Counted from the stretch's first letter, positions 8,813 through 16,971 are shown. The stretch: 34,369 nt of DNA from Bordetella parapertussis (GCA_945906935.1 CAMDSO010000035.1:1-34369); one strand, 5' to 3'. A program made the numbers and translations. Notes: a model not told the origin generated them from the letters alone.

Positions 8813-9796
8813 ATGTCCAACGTTCTGCTTAGCGCCGAGGGGCTGGTCAAACATTACGCGGTGCGCCGGCATTTTCTAGGCGGAGCGGCTCGCCAGTTGC
8901 GTGCCGTCGACGGTGTCAGCTTTACGCTGGCACGTCGCGAAGTGTTGGGCGTGGTGGGGGAGAGTGGGTGCGGAAAATCGACCATCGGCCGTATGCTGGT
9001 GAGCTTGATTGAACCGACCGCGGGACGGGTTGTGTTTGACGGTATTGATGTAACGGCGCTCGACAAAGCGGCGCTACGTAAGCTGCGACGGCGTATGCAG
9101 TTTGTGTTTCAGGACCCTTACTCGTCGTTGAACCCGCGCCTGACTATCGAGCGCATTGTCGGCGAACCACTGCAGATTCACGACCTGTGCGACGCCGCAG
9201 AGGTTATGGAGCGTACCGCGGCGATGTTACTCAAGGTCGGCCTCGGCGCTGATCACATGCGGCGTTACCCCCATGAGCTCTCAGGAGGGCAGCGCCAGCG
9301 CGTGGGTATTGCTCGCGCCCTGATCAGTACGCCGGAACTGGTGGTGGCGGACGAGCCGGTCAGTGCGCTTGACGTTTCGATTCAGGCGCAGGTGCTGAAT
9401 TTGCTTGCCGAACTGCGGCAGGAAATGCAGCTATCGATGATCATGATTTCACACAACATGGCGGTGATACAGCATTCCTGTGATCGTATTGCCGTGATGT
9501 ATCTTGGTCAGCTTGTCGAGATAGCCTCCGCAGATGAAATTGTTATGGCCCCTGCGCACCCATATACGGCCGCGCTAGTCTCAGCAGTGCCTGTGCCGGA
9601 TCCGGCGGCACGACGGCAGCGCATTATTTTGCAAGGTGATGTGCCCAGCCCGATTGATCCACCCGCCGGCTGTCGTTTTCATACGCGCTGTCCGCATGCG
9701 GGGATCCAGTGCGCTGTTGAGACGCCAGGCTTACGCGAGGTGCGAGCCAATCACTGGGTTTCTTGCCACCGTTCCGAGGAGATTTTTGGTAGTTAG
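8813..9796 (+). CDS. Dipeptide/oligopeptide-type ABC transporter ATP-binding protein (DppF/OppF-like)
   Basis: A 327-residue ATPase. Walker A is GESGCGKS, Q-loop FQDPYSSLNPR, signature LSGGQRQRVGIARAL, Walker B LVVADEPVSALD, and H-loop MIMISHNM. The C-terminal oligo_HPY part has AHPYTAALV and a Cys cluster beginning GCRFHTRCPHAGIQC. The FQDPYSSLNPR and LDVSIQAQ wording is DppF-like, complementing the DppD-like ATPase on the other strand. The ATG at 8813 follows the permease stop directly; the open frame extending back to 8765 would overlap the permease. With the proteins at 5273, 6927 and 7921 and the one at 2379 it makes a complete five-component importer. Confidence 0.94.
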   Translation: MSNVLLSAEGLVKHYAVRRHFLGGAARQLRAVDGVSFTLARREVLGVVGESGCGKSTIGRMLVSLIEPTAGRVVFDGIDVTALDKAALRKLRRRMQFVFQDPYSSLNPRLTIERIVGEPLQIHDLCDAAEVMERTAAMLLKVGLGADHMRRYPHELSGGQRQRVGIARALISTPELVVADEPVSALDVSIQAQVLNLLAELRQEMQLSMIMISHNMAVIQHSCDRIAVMYLGQLVEIASADEIVMAPAHPYTAALVSAVPVPDPAARRQRIILQGDVPSPIDPPAGCRFHTRCPHAGIQCAVETPGLREVRANHWVSCHRSEEIFGS

Positions 9797-9885
9797 CAAT
9801 AAAAAATAAAAAATGCGCGCGGCCGTATCGGAGAGTGTGGTCGCGTAAAAATCGGTGCAACGCTGTGCTCTTGGAGGAGAACAAT

Positions 9886-10878
9886 ATGCGGTTGAAAAAT
9901 GCAGGCACTTTGGCAGGCAGTAGAGTATTCGTCTTCGCGCTGGGCTTGATGCCCGTGATGGTCGCAGCTCAAACGGATGTCTATCCGTCGAAAGCGGTGC
10001 GGGTGGTCATTCCGTTCAGTCCCGGCACACCGATCGAATTGCCGGCACGTGCGGTGACCCAGCGCATGATGGAAACGTTCGGCCAGTCCTTCGTCTTTGA
10101 CTATCGCACCGGTGCGAGCGGCATCATCGGCACGGAGGCGGTTGCGCGTGCGCCCAAGGACGGCTATACGATGCTGATGACCAATTGTTCGCATACTGCG
10201 AATCCCGCCTATTTCAAGAAACTGCCATTCGACACCATCAATGATTTTCAGCCGGTATCGCAGATCAATGTGACCTATGGCAACCTGTTGGTGATACACC
10301 CTTCAGTGCCGGCGAAATCGGTGGCCGAATTTGTTGCGCTGGCGAAGAAGCGGCCGGGTCAGTTGCACTACGCATCGGCGGGTGTGGGCAGTCCGCCGCA
10401 CGTGAGTGCGGCGCTGTTTGCAGCGATGGCGAATATTGATCTTATACACGTGCCGTATAAGGGCACGGCGGTGGCTTTCAACGACGTGCTGGGCGGTCAT
10501 GTTGAAGCTATGGTGGCAAGCCCCACTACTGCGGTGCCCTACGTGCATGCCGGACGCCTGCGTGGTCTGGGCATCGGCGGGCCGCGTCGTCAACCGCAGG
10601 TGCCCGAGGTGCCGACTTTCAACGAGGCGGGGCTTACGGGTTTTGATCTCACCTGTTATCACGGCATCTGGTTCCCGGCGGGTGTGCCACAAGTGATAGT
10701 GCGAAAAGTTTACGCTGAGGTGGCCAGAGCGGTGGCGACTCCGGAGGCGAAGAAAATGCTGGCCGACGGCGGCCTCATTCCGATCGGTAGCTCTCCCGAG
10801 GAGTTCGCAGAATTTTTGAAAAAAGACCTCCTCAAGCAGGCCGATGTGATCAAAAAGATTGGCTTGGAACCGCAGTAA
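9886..10878 (+). CDS. TTT-family (Bug/TctC) periplasmic substrate-binding receptor
   Basis: A 330-residue receptor. Signal peptide is residues ~1-27 (hydrophobic VFVFALGLMPVMVAAQ), and the mature start YPSKAVRVVIPFSPG is typical. Other family landmarks are GASGIIGTEAVARAPKDGYT and IHVPYKGTAVAFNDVLGGHV. In the ligand loop most relatives have GGxxD; this one reads GTPIELPAR, lacking the double Gly and with Glu in place of Asp, so its ligand or binding mode may differ. Such receptors capture carboxylates in the periplasm and hand them to a TctA/TctB membrane pair, none of which is encoded here. The ATG follows GGAGGAG (9873-9879). The gene is 89 bases after the DppF-like gene and may be read with it. 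Confidence 0.92.
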   Translation: MRLKNAGTLAGSRVFVFALGLMPVMVAAQTDVYPSKAVRVVIPFSPGTPIELPARAVTQRMMETFGQSFVFDYRTGASGIIGTEAVARAPKDGYTMLMTNCSHTANPAYFKKLPFDTINDFQPVSQINVTYGNLLVIHPSVPAKSVAEFVALAKKRPGQLHYASAGVGSPPHVSAALFAAMANIDLIHVPYKGTAVAFNDVLGGHVEAMVASPTTAVPYVHAGRLRGLGIGGPRRQPQVPEVPTFNEAGLTGFDLTCYHGIWFPAGVPQVIVRKVYAEVARAVATPEAKKMLADGGLIPIGSSPEEFAEFLKKDLLKQADVIKKIGLEPQ

Positions 10879-10968
10879 GTATGGTTTGAGTTGCGGCAGG
10901 CCGGCCGGTGCTGGCCGCGCTTCCACAGACCGCTATTACGGTTACAGGAGTGAGACTACCGGTGTCAA

Positions 10969-11841
10969 TCAGGCGTTGGCTGACGCTTCGATATCCAGTG
11001 TGGTGGTGCGGCGCATTTCACGGCGGTATTTCTTGTCGTCAAAGGCGGTCGCACGGTGCATGGTCGTGCGGTTATCCCAAATGACGAAATCGCCTTCCTG
11101 CCAGTGGTGGCGGTAAACGAAGCGTGGCTGCGTGGCGTGTTCCATCAGATCGCGGATTAGAAGGCGGCCTTCAGCCAGCGACCAGTCAATGATGCTGGAG
11201 GCGTGTGAGGCCAGATAGAGCGCGCGGCGGCCGTCTTTCATGGAGCGGACCAGTGGTTGCACCGCACCTTTTAATTTTTCTTTTTCTGCCAGGGTGAATT
11301 CAAATCCCAGGGTCTCGCGCGAGTAGGCGATCGAGTGATGCACCTTGAGGCCGGCGGTCAGCGTCTTCATGTCGTCGTCGAGCGCGTCGTAAGCGGCGCG
11401 CATACAGGCGAACTCGGTGTCGGCGCTGACCGGTGGTAGCACACGTGCGGAGAGCATTGAAAAACGGCCGGGGGGGCTGACGAAGGAGGCGTCGGTATGC
11501 CACAGCCGGTTCGCCAGCGAGCCCATGCGGCGACGGTCGTTCGGCGGCAGAATCTCGCCGTTTGGTCCGACGTTGGAGATGTCCGACAGCGCTTCGGTAC
11601 CAAGGCGGTTTTTGACCAGCACCGCCTGCGAGGTCTGGGTGTGCAGGGTGCCGTCGAGGCGTTTCGCAAACTCAAGTTGCTCCTCATCCTTGAACGGCTG
11701 CCGACGGAACACCAGCACGCCGTATTGCTCCATGCCGGCGCGGATTTCAGCGAGCACGGTTGGGTCGGTGAGCGCAGGCAGATCCACGCTGGAGACTTCC
11801 GCGGCGAAGAGTGGATGCTTTGCGGTAAAAGTGAGTGTCAT
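10969..11841 (-). CDS. TauD/TfdA-family 2-oxoglutarate-dependent dioxygenase (TfdA-like)
   Basis: A 290-residue non-haem Fe(II)/2-oxoglutarate oxygenase. The iron facial triad is visible as H115-x-D117 in LWHTDASF and H262 in WDNRTTMHRA; the 2-oxoglutarate-binding Arg lies in RREMRRTT near the C-terminus. Phrases such as FSMLSARVLPP and DTEFACMRAAYDAL are closer to TfdA (2,4-D dioxygenase) and relatives than to taurine dioxygenase. Members hydroxylate next to an ether or sulfonate group and so release the acid side chain. The ATG at 11841 was chosen because family similarity starts there; an upstream in-frame extension to 11955 is not family-like. It is divergent from the TTT receptor at 12031, with an inverted repeat between them. 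Confidence 0.9.
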   Translation of the reverse strand: MTLTFTAKHPLFAAEVSSVDLPALTDPTVLAEIRAGMEQYGVLVFRRQPFKDEEQLEFAKRLDGTLHTQTSQAVLVKNRLGTEALSDISNVGPNGEILPPNDRRRMGSLANRLWHTDASFVSPPGRFSMLSARVLPPVSADTEFACMRAAYDALDDDMKTLTAGLKVHHSIAYSRETLGFEFTLAEKEKLKGAVQPLVRSMKDGRRALYLASHASSIIDWSLAEGRLLIRDLMEHATQPRFVYRHHWQEGDFVIWDNRTTMHRATAFDDKKYRREMRRTTTLDIEASANA

Positions 11842-11946
11842 TTTCGGGATCTTTGCAGGAACGAAAGGGGCGAAGACGAAACGCGGTGCAAAGTATCTCC
11901 GCAGTGTGCGGTCAGCGTCAATCACTGGCTTTGAAAGTTTGTGCTG

Positions 11947-11976
11947 CGCGCGCAAACAGTTTGTCGTTTGTGCGCG
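11947..11976. promoter_or_regulatory. Imperfect inverted repeat, candidate operator
   Basis: CGCGCGCAAAC (11947-11957) and GTTTGTGCGCG (11966-11976) are inverted copies matching at 10 of 11 positions around an 8-base centre. The repeat overlaps the -35 element and spacer of the predicted promoter for the receptor at 12031 and lies about 105 bases before the divergent dioxygenase start. A dimeric regulator controlling both genes is a reasonable inference. Confidence 0.4.
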
Positions 11977-11990
11977 ATCTCTCTTAGAAT
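11961..11990 (+). promoter_or_regulatory. Predicted sigma-70 promoter for the TTT receptor at 12031
   Basis: TTGTCG (11961-11966), an 18-base spacer and TAGAAT (11985-11990) match the -35/-10 consensus at 4/6 and 5/6 positions. The expected transcript would have a leader of roughly 35 bases. Assigned by eye. Confidence 0.42.
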
Positions 11991-12030
11991 CGGTGACAAA
12001 TTATTTCAGCGCAACAGCGCATCCCTTACG

Positions 12031-12990
12031 ATGAATAAATTTCTTATACCCCTGATCCTCGCGGCTTTGGCGACGGCATGGCCGGTCGCCGCGCAGACGT
12101 TCCCGTCGAAACCCATCCGCGTGATTTTGCCCTTCGCTCCGGGCGGACCGACCGATCTGCTAGGCCGGGTCGTCGGCCAGAAAATGACCGAGTCATGGGG
12201 GCAGACGGTAGTGGTGGAAAGTCGCGCGGGTGCCAACGGTATCATCGCCTCGGATTTTGTCTCGAAGAGTGCGCCCGATGGCTATACCCTGTTGATTGGT
12301 ACTAACGGCACGCATGGCATCAATGCGAGCCTGTTCCCTAAAATCCCCTACGACACGGCCAATGATTTTGCGCCGATCGGGCGTATCGGTTACGCACCCT
12401 ATGTGCTCGTTGCCCATCCTTCGCTGCCAGTGCGCACGGCGAAAGATCTGATCCGTTTGGCGCAAGGCGCCCCCGGCCAGATTGCCTGCGCCGCTGGTGG
12501 CAGTCCGTCGCAACTGGCCGGCGCTCTCTTTAAGAGCTTGGCGAAAATCGATCTCCTGCTGATTCCCTACAAGGGTAACTCGCTGGCGGTGTCATCGGTG
12601 ATCGGTGGTGAGACCTCGCTGGTCTTTGGTGGTCTGGCGCAATCGGCGCCACAGATCAAGGCCGGCCGTTTACGCGCTATTGGTGTGACCAGTCTGAAAC
12701 GCTCACCGGCGATGAAAGAGGTGCCGGCGATTGCGGAAACCGGTTTGCCCGGCTATGAAGTCTCAACCTGGTATGGATTGTTCGCGCCAGCCGCCACACC
12801 GCGCCCTGTGGTTGAAAAATTGAACGCCGAACTCGTGCGCATACTCGCCTTACCGGATGTGCGCGAACGGTTGGGTGCTGAAGCCTACGAACTACCCGCC
12901 GACACGCCAGAGCAATTCGCCGGCTTGATTAGGGCGGAACTGGTGAAGTGGGCACGTGTGGTGAAGGAAACTGGCGTGCGGCCAGAATAG
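12031..12990 (+). CDS. TTT-family (Bug/TctC) periplasmic substrate-binding receptor
   Basis: A 319-residue receptor with a clear signal peptide (MNKFLIPLILAALATAWPVAAQ) and the canonical ligand loop FAPGGPTDLLGR. SRAGANGIIASDFV, IPYKGNSLAVSSVIGG and AIAETGLPGYEVSTWYGLFAP place it firmly in the family. The ATG at 12031 is used because it begins the signal peptide; the open frame back to 11941 would put a long non-signal extension in front and run through the predicted promoter. It faces away from the TfdA-like dioxygenase, suggesting the receptor collects the acid that enzyme attacks or one of its products. A strong terminator follows 27 bases after the stop. Confidence 0.93.
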   Translation: MNKFLIPLILAALATAWPVAAQTFPSKPIRVILPFAPGGPTDLLGRVVGQKMTESWGQTVVVESRAGANGIIASDFVSKSAPDGYTLLIGTNGTHGINASLFPKIPYDTANDFAPIGRIGYAPYVLVAHPSLPVRTAKDLIRLAQGAPGQIACAAGGSPSQLAGALFKSLAKIDLLLIPYKGNSLAVSSVIGGETSLVFGGLAQSAPQIKAGRLRAIGVTSLKRSPAMKEVPAIAETGLPGYEVSTWYGLFAPAATPRPVVEKLNAELVRILALPDVRERLGAEAYELPADTPEQFAGLIRAELVKWARVVKETGVRPE

Positions 12991-13016
12991 CTGGCGACAA
13001 GACTGTATTGCAGACG

Positions 13017-13048
13017 AAAAAAAGCCCGGACTAAACCGGGCTTTTTTT
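13017..13048. terminator. Bidirectional intrinsic terminator
   Basis: A perfect 13-base inverted repeat including A7/T7 tails: AAAAAAAGCCCGG (13017-13029), a 6-base loop and CCGGGCTTTTTTT (13036-13048). It lies between the convergent receptor gene (stop at 12990) and DUF1080 gene (stop at 13063) and can end transcription in both directions. Confidence 0.93.
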
Positions 13049-13062
13049 GGCGTCACGAAAGA

Positions 13063-13659
13063 CTAGATCGGGCGGATTTGCACCTTACGGAATTTCACCA
13101 CACCGCCGCCGTATTGGAGGGCGAAGGGGCCTTTGGCATATTTGGTGTCGCGCACATCTACCGTTTTGATGCCGTTGAGGACGACGGTGAGCTGCGGGCC
13201 TTTGGCGGTGATTTCGTAGACATTCCACTGCCCGCCGGCTTTGAGCGGCACCAGCGTCGGCGCGATGTTCGGAATGCCGCCGGTTCCATAGGAGGGGTCG
13301 GGACGCTTGTCGAACACATTGACCTCGTATGAACTATCGGCGCCGATCTTGGCCGGGTTTTGCACGCGGATGAAGATACCGCTGTTGGCGTCGGAGTCGA
13401 CCCAGAACTCGGCGCGCATCTGGAAATCGTCATACGACTGCTTGGAGACCAGATAGCTGGCGGCTTTGCCGCCGAGATCTGCTTGCACCAGCCCGTCGAC
13501 GAGCCGCCAGTTGGCGTCGCCGAGGCGCGTGAAATTGTTCAGGTGCGTGCCGTCAAAGACGGTGCTCCAGCCGGCCTCCGAGGTCGGTGCACTGACGCAG
13601 CCGACGAGCGTGAATGCGGCCACCAACAGAGTCGCTAACATTACGGAAATACGTTTCAT
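13063..13659 (-). CDS. DUF1080 (3-keto-disaccharide hydrolase-like) lipoprotein
   Basis: A 198-residue protein with a lipoprotein signal: MKRISVMLATLLVAAFTLVGC, in which LVGC is the lipobox and C21 the probable lipidated Cys. The mature part is a concanavalin/LamG-like beta-sandwich of the DUF1080 family, recognised from WSTVFDGTHLNNF, ANSGIFIRVQNP, YEVNVFDKRPDPSYGTGG and the terminal FRKVQIRPI. Some DUF1080 proteins cleave 3-keto-glycosides; most are uncharacterised. The start is fixed by GGAGGAG (complement of 13667-13673), 7 bases before the ATG. It is the last gene of the minus-strand run that starts at 17955. A carbohydrate role in this context is only inference. Confidence 0.88.
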   Translation of the reverse strand: MKRISVMLATLLVAAFTLVGCVSAPTSEAGWSTVFDGTHLNNFTRLGDANWRLVDGLVQADLGGKAASYLVSKQSYDDFQMRAEFWVDSDANSGIFIRVQNPAKIGADSSYEVNVFDKRPDPSYGTGGIPNIAPTLVPLKAGGQWNVYEITAKGPQLTVVLNGIKTVDVRDTKYAKGPFALQYGGGVVKFRKVQIRPI

Positions 13660-13804
13660 GCGTGTTCTCCTCCCGGCGTCAACGCCGATTGTATGAATCC
13701 AAGCGTGGATAATTATTGTTATGACGAACTGCGCAGCTAGCATGAAACACGCGGTGCTTGGCTGTCAAGGCGTTGCTGCAGCCGATCCAGTACATGCCAT
13801 CGGC

Positions 13805-14794
13805 TTATTCTGCCTTCAACCCCGTGGCTTTAATGACGCGGGCCCATTTGCCGATTTCATTTTTGACGAAACCGCTGAATGCGGCACTGCCACCGCCCTC
13901 GGGTTCCATGCCGATCTCGAGCAGCCGTTCACGGGTTTCGCCCGCTTGGGTGGCGAGGTTGAGTTGCGCGTTGAGTTTGGCGATGACCGGCAGCGGAGTT
14001 TTCGCCGGCACCGCGATACCGTACCAATTGGTTGCGGCGTAACCCGCCACACCACTTTCCGCTACCGTCGGGATCTCCGGCGCCGCCGGTGAGCGTTTCT
14101 CGCCGGTGACGGCGAGGGCGCGCAGTTTGCCGGCGCGGGCCAGCGGCAGCGCCCCAGGAATGGTCGGAATGCTGATCTGTACGCGGCCGGCGACCACATC
14201 GGTGATACCGGCGGCCATGCCTTTGTAGGGCACATGAGTCATATTGATGTGTGCCATCAACTTGAAGAGTTCGCCTGCCAGATGGCTGGGGGCGCCGGTG
14301 CCGGCGGAGGCGAAAAACAGCTCGGTGCGCCGGGTGCGCGCTGCCTCAATCAGATCACCCATCGTTTTGTAGGGCAATCCAGGAGTGATGACGAACAGCC
14401 CGGGGCCGCTGCTCAACAGCGCGACCGGAGCGAAATCGCGCAGGGTGTCGTAAGGCAGCTTCGGATACAGAGTTGCATTGACCGCAAAGCCGGCGGAAAT
14501 CATCAGCAGCGTGTAGCCGTCCGCATCGGCACGTGCCGCCAGTTCGGTGCCGATAATGCCGTTGGCACCGCCGCGGTTGTCGATGATCAGCGCCTGTCCC
14601 CAGACTTTGTTGAGGTGTGCGCCGATCAGGCGCGCTTGCACGTCACGTGGTCCGCCGGCGCCAAAGGGCACGATCAGGCGGATCGCTTTGGCAGGATAGT
14701 TTTCAGCAGCATGCCCGCCCGCGATGGCGGACAGGCAGAAGAGAAAGCACAGTGCCGCTAATCGCGGTTTAGACCTCGTGACAGGAAACGCCAT
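13805..14794 (-). CDS. TTT-family (Bug/TctC) periplasmic substrate-binding receptor
   Basis: A 329-residue receptor with a signal peptide (PRLAALCFLFCLSAIAGGHAA) and ligand loop VPFGAGGPRDVQAR. Further landmarks are NRGGANGIIGTELAARADADGY, read in two adjoining parts, MTHVPYKGMAAG and PTVAESGVAGYAATNWYG. The ATG at 14794 is taken; a TTG four codons upstream (14806) is the alternative. Either start lies within the last bases of the alpha/beta hydrolase gene (26-38 base overlap), implying translational coupling, so receptor and hydrolase are made together. It is the second receptor in the same operon, after the one starting at 17955. Confidence 0.92.
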   Translation of the reverse strand: MAFPVTRSKPRLAALCFLFCLSAIAGGHAAENYPAKAIRLIVPFGAGGPRDVQARLIGAHLNKVWGQALIIDNRGGANGIIGTELAARADADGYTLLMISAGFAVNATLYPKLPYDTLRDFAPVALLSSGPGLFVITPGLPYKTMGDLIEAARTRRTELFFASAGTGAPSHLAGELFKLMAHINMTHVPYKGMAAGITDVVAGRVQISIPTIPGALPLARAGKLRALAVTGEKRSPAAPEIPTVAESGVAGYAATNWYGIAVPAKTPLPVIAKLNAQLNLATQAGETRERLLEIGMEPEGGGSAAFSGFVKNEIGKWARVIKATGLKAE

Positions 14795-15614
14795 CGTGCT
14801 GTGCAATAAAGTTTAGTACCGCGTTGGCGCAGGTGGCCGCAAACACCAGCTGCACTTTATGAAAGCTGGTTGGCAGATGAACCAGGCGCAGATTGCGGAT
14901 ATTGGTGGTCAGCATGCGTTCCTGTTCGGCATCGGTGATCGGACCGCCGGTAGGATAAAGCCCCAGTACCGGTGCCTCAATGCGCGGCAGAAAGTCGGCG
15001 GCATTGGCGGTGTTGACCAGGGTGGCCATCGCAGCCTGCACGGCCGGATTGTTTTTCAGGAACGCGTCGTTGTACCAGGCGAGCAGGCCGGGATCGGTGT
15101 CAGGCGGAAAACGCGTGCTCGCATTGGTGGCTTCGAGCCAGGCCTTGCGACCGAGCGCATCGACCGCATCATGCCGCGACTCATGTCCCATCGCATAGGT
15201 AACCTTGCCCACCTTGTTGATGAAAGCCGGTGTCGAGACCAGTGAGAGTGTGCGCACCAGTGAAGGGTGCATCGCGGCGAGAGCGATGCAAAGCACGCCG
15301 CCAATGGATTCGCCGCACAGATGCACAGAATCGGCGCCAAGATCGTGGATGATGTCGATCAGATCGTTGACGCAATGATCCAGGGTGAATTCATGGTCGA
15401 GGTCAAAGTTGGCCGCAGAGCCGCCGAGTCCGCGCACATCGGGACGCACCACTTTGTAGAAGCGGGCGAGATAGGGCACCCAGCGGTACCAAAATTGCGA
15501 CGAGCGTCCGTTGCCGTGTTGCAAAATCAGATAAGGCGCGTTGCGCCAAGGGTCGGTGAAATCGTCGATGACGTAATGCAGCGCGGGTTTGCCCGCGCGG
15601 TTCAGGATCGGCAT
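14769..15614 (-). CDS. Alpha/beta-fold hydrolase (3-oxoadipate enol-lactonase-like)
   Basis: A 281-residue serine hydrolase. The nucleophile elbow is CGESIGG (S103), the oxyanion-hole motif is LQHGNGRSSQFW (~31-42), and the probable acid and base are in LGLYPTGGPITDAEQ and HLPTSFHKVQL near the C-terminus. Overall layout resembles PcaD-type enol-lactonases and meta-cleavage-product hydrolases, which open lactones or split C-C bonds in aromatic catabolism; an esterase is equally possible from sequence alone. No strong ribosome site precedes the ATG. It lies between the amidohydrolase (with its remnant) upstream and a receptor gene it overlaps downstream. Confidence 0.9.
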   Translation of the reverse strand: MPILNRAGKPALHYVIDDFTDPWRNAPYLILQHGNGRSSQFWYRWVPYLARFYKVVRPDVRGLGGSAANFDLDHEFTLDHCVNDLIDIIHDLGADSVHLCGESIGGVLCIALAAMHPSLVRTLSLVSTPAFINKVGKVTYAMGHESRHDAVDALGRKAWLEATNASTRFPPDTDPGLLAWYNDAFLKNNPAVQAAMATLVNTANAADFLPRIEAPVLGLYPTGGPITDAEQERMLTTNIRNLRLVHLPTSFHKVQLVFAATCANAVLNFIAQHDGVSCHEV

Positions 15615-15632
15615 GTGTTGTGTTGTCCGGAG

Positions 15633-15716
15633 CTATGAAATTTTTTGCAAAGTGATGATTTCTTGTGGATACCAATGGGCATGCGCGTCGATCACGCGCC
15701 GCTCGCGGCGAGAAAT
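15633..15716 (-). pseudogene. Remnant of the 5' end of a second ACMSD-like amidohydrolase gene
   Basis: Reading the minus strand gives RRVIDAHAHWYPQEIITLQK and then a stop at 15635-15633. This matches RTIDAHMHWYPQEFVDLMIK of the intact amidohydrolase just upstream, including the H-x-H metal motif and WYPQE. A TGA at 15719-15717 closes the frame on the other side. Only about 26 codons remain, so the rest of the gene has been deleted. It probably derives from a tandem duplication or from a once separate paralogue. A translated short peptide from the internal GTG cannot be excluded but has no ribosome site I can see. Confidence 0.62.
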
Positions 15717-15764
15717 TCACGACGATGCATGCGCATGGTTGGCTACTTGTGGTCCTGCGGACGG

Positions 15765-16829
15765 TTATTGGGTGAGGCGCAGCAGGCGCGCTGGATTGTC
15801 ACAGAGGATCATTTCGCATTCGCGCTCGGTCAGGCCCGGGATTGATTCGACAAAATCGACCGGCTGCTTCACCGACATGCCTTGCGGGAAATCGGTGCCG
15901 GCGACGATGCGGTCCACGCCAACCAGATCGATCAGCGCGCGCATGATGCCCGGGTGATGGGTGATGAGGTCATAGTGAAAGCGGCGCAGATATTCGCTCG
16001 GTTTCTTCTTCATGTGCTTGAGTTCGGAGCTGACCCCGAGCGCCACGTCGAGGCGCCCGATGGTCCACGGGAAATAGCCGCCGGCGTGCGGCATAAAGAC
16101 ATCCAGTTTCGGAAAAGCGTCGAGCACGCCACCGCAGACCAGACTGGTGGCGGCATAGCCTGCTTCGAGCGGATTGCCGATCGTGTTGATCATGAAATAG
16201 TCTTTTTGGCGCACCGTGTCGGTCGGGTAAAGATTGGTCAGGAAGAGCGGCAGATTCAATGCCTCGGCGCGCTCATACACTGGCCAGAGCTCCTTCTCGT
16301 GCAGATTCTTGCCATTAATATGCTCGGCGATAAATACCGAACGCATGCAGGGAAACTTCGCCATGCGTTCGAGTTCCTGACAGGCGAGCTTGATGTCCTG
16401 CATCGGCAGGATGATGCAGCCGAAAAAGCGGTCGGGATGTTTGCGGTTCATTTCTACGCAGGCATCATTGTGCGCAGCAGCCAGTTCGAGAGCGAAGGCC
16501 GGCGGCGCCCAGTACATCAGCGGGTTGGTCATCGACAGCGCGTAGGTGTCGATACGGCGGTTGTCCATGTCGCGAATGATGTCGTCGACGTTGGTCATGC
16601 TTCTGCGCATCGACGAGCCCTGTGTGCAGCCGGGCACCGAAACCACCACCGGACCGTTTTTGTCTTCGCCCATCACGGCGCCGTTGGCCGGACCTTTTTT
16701 GATCATCAGGTCGACGAATTCCTGCGGATACCAGTGCATATGCGCGTCTATTGTGCGCTTGCTGTAGCGGTGTTTGGCACCGGCGGGTTTGTCGGCGAGT
16801 TGCGGATAGTTGATGTTTGATTCAGACAA
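15765..16829 (-). CDS. ACMSD-like amidohydrolase (amidohydrolase 2 family)
   Basis: A 354-residue TIM-barrel protein. The N-terminal metal motif is DAHMHWYP (H30, H32), the later active-site His is in FMPHAGGYFPW (H248), and the C-terminal metal Asp is in VAGTDFPQG (D313). The family includes ACMSD, gamma-resorcylate and 2,3-dihydroxybenzoate decarboxylases, and hydrolases. The His that normally ligates the metal in the middle of the barrel (FMHP in the paralogue at 26220) is replaced: LPLFLTNLYP, with Thr198 at that position. The start is a TTG at 16829, favoured by AAGGAG (complement of 16836-16841) 6 bases upstream; ATG codons further upstream lack a site. It is probably co-transcribed with the receptor at 17955. 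Confidence 0.9.
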   Translation of the reverse strand: MSESNINYPQLADKPAGAKHRYSKRTIDAHMHWYPQEFVDLMIKKGPANGAVMGEDKNGPVVVSVPGCTQGSSMRRSMTNVDDIIRDMDNRRIDTYALSMTNPLMYWAPPAFALELAAAHNDACVEMNRKHPDRFFGCIILPMQDIKLACQELERMAKFPCMRSVFIAEHINGKNLHEKELWPVYERAEALNLPLFLTNLYPTDTVRQKDYFMINTIGNPLEAGYAATSLVCGGVLDAFPKLDVFMPHAGGYFPWTIGRLDVALGVSSELKHMKKKPSEYLRRFHYDLITHHPGIMRALIDLVGVDRIVAGTDFPQGMSVKQPVDFVESIPGLTERECEMILCDNPARLLRLTQ

Positions 16830-16971
16830 AGCGTACTCCTTGTGGCCGGTATTGTTGGATGGTTGTGATGCCGCGTTTAGCGGATGCATCCGATTGTCGC
16901 TCAAAATCAATTTGCATTCTTGCGACGGTTTTTACAAGCGTATCGGGATGCTACGAATGAGAGGCCACCGA

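Noticed and set aside
15882-16820. Long open frame (312 codons) on the plus strand opposite the amidohydrolase gene
   Set aside because: Its product has no recognisable domain, and the opposite strand encodes a protein with clear catalytic motifs; such antisense frames are common in GC-rich DNA.
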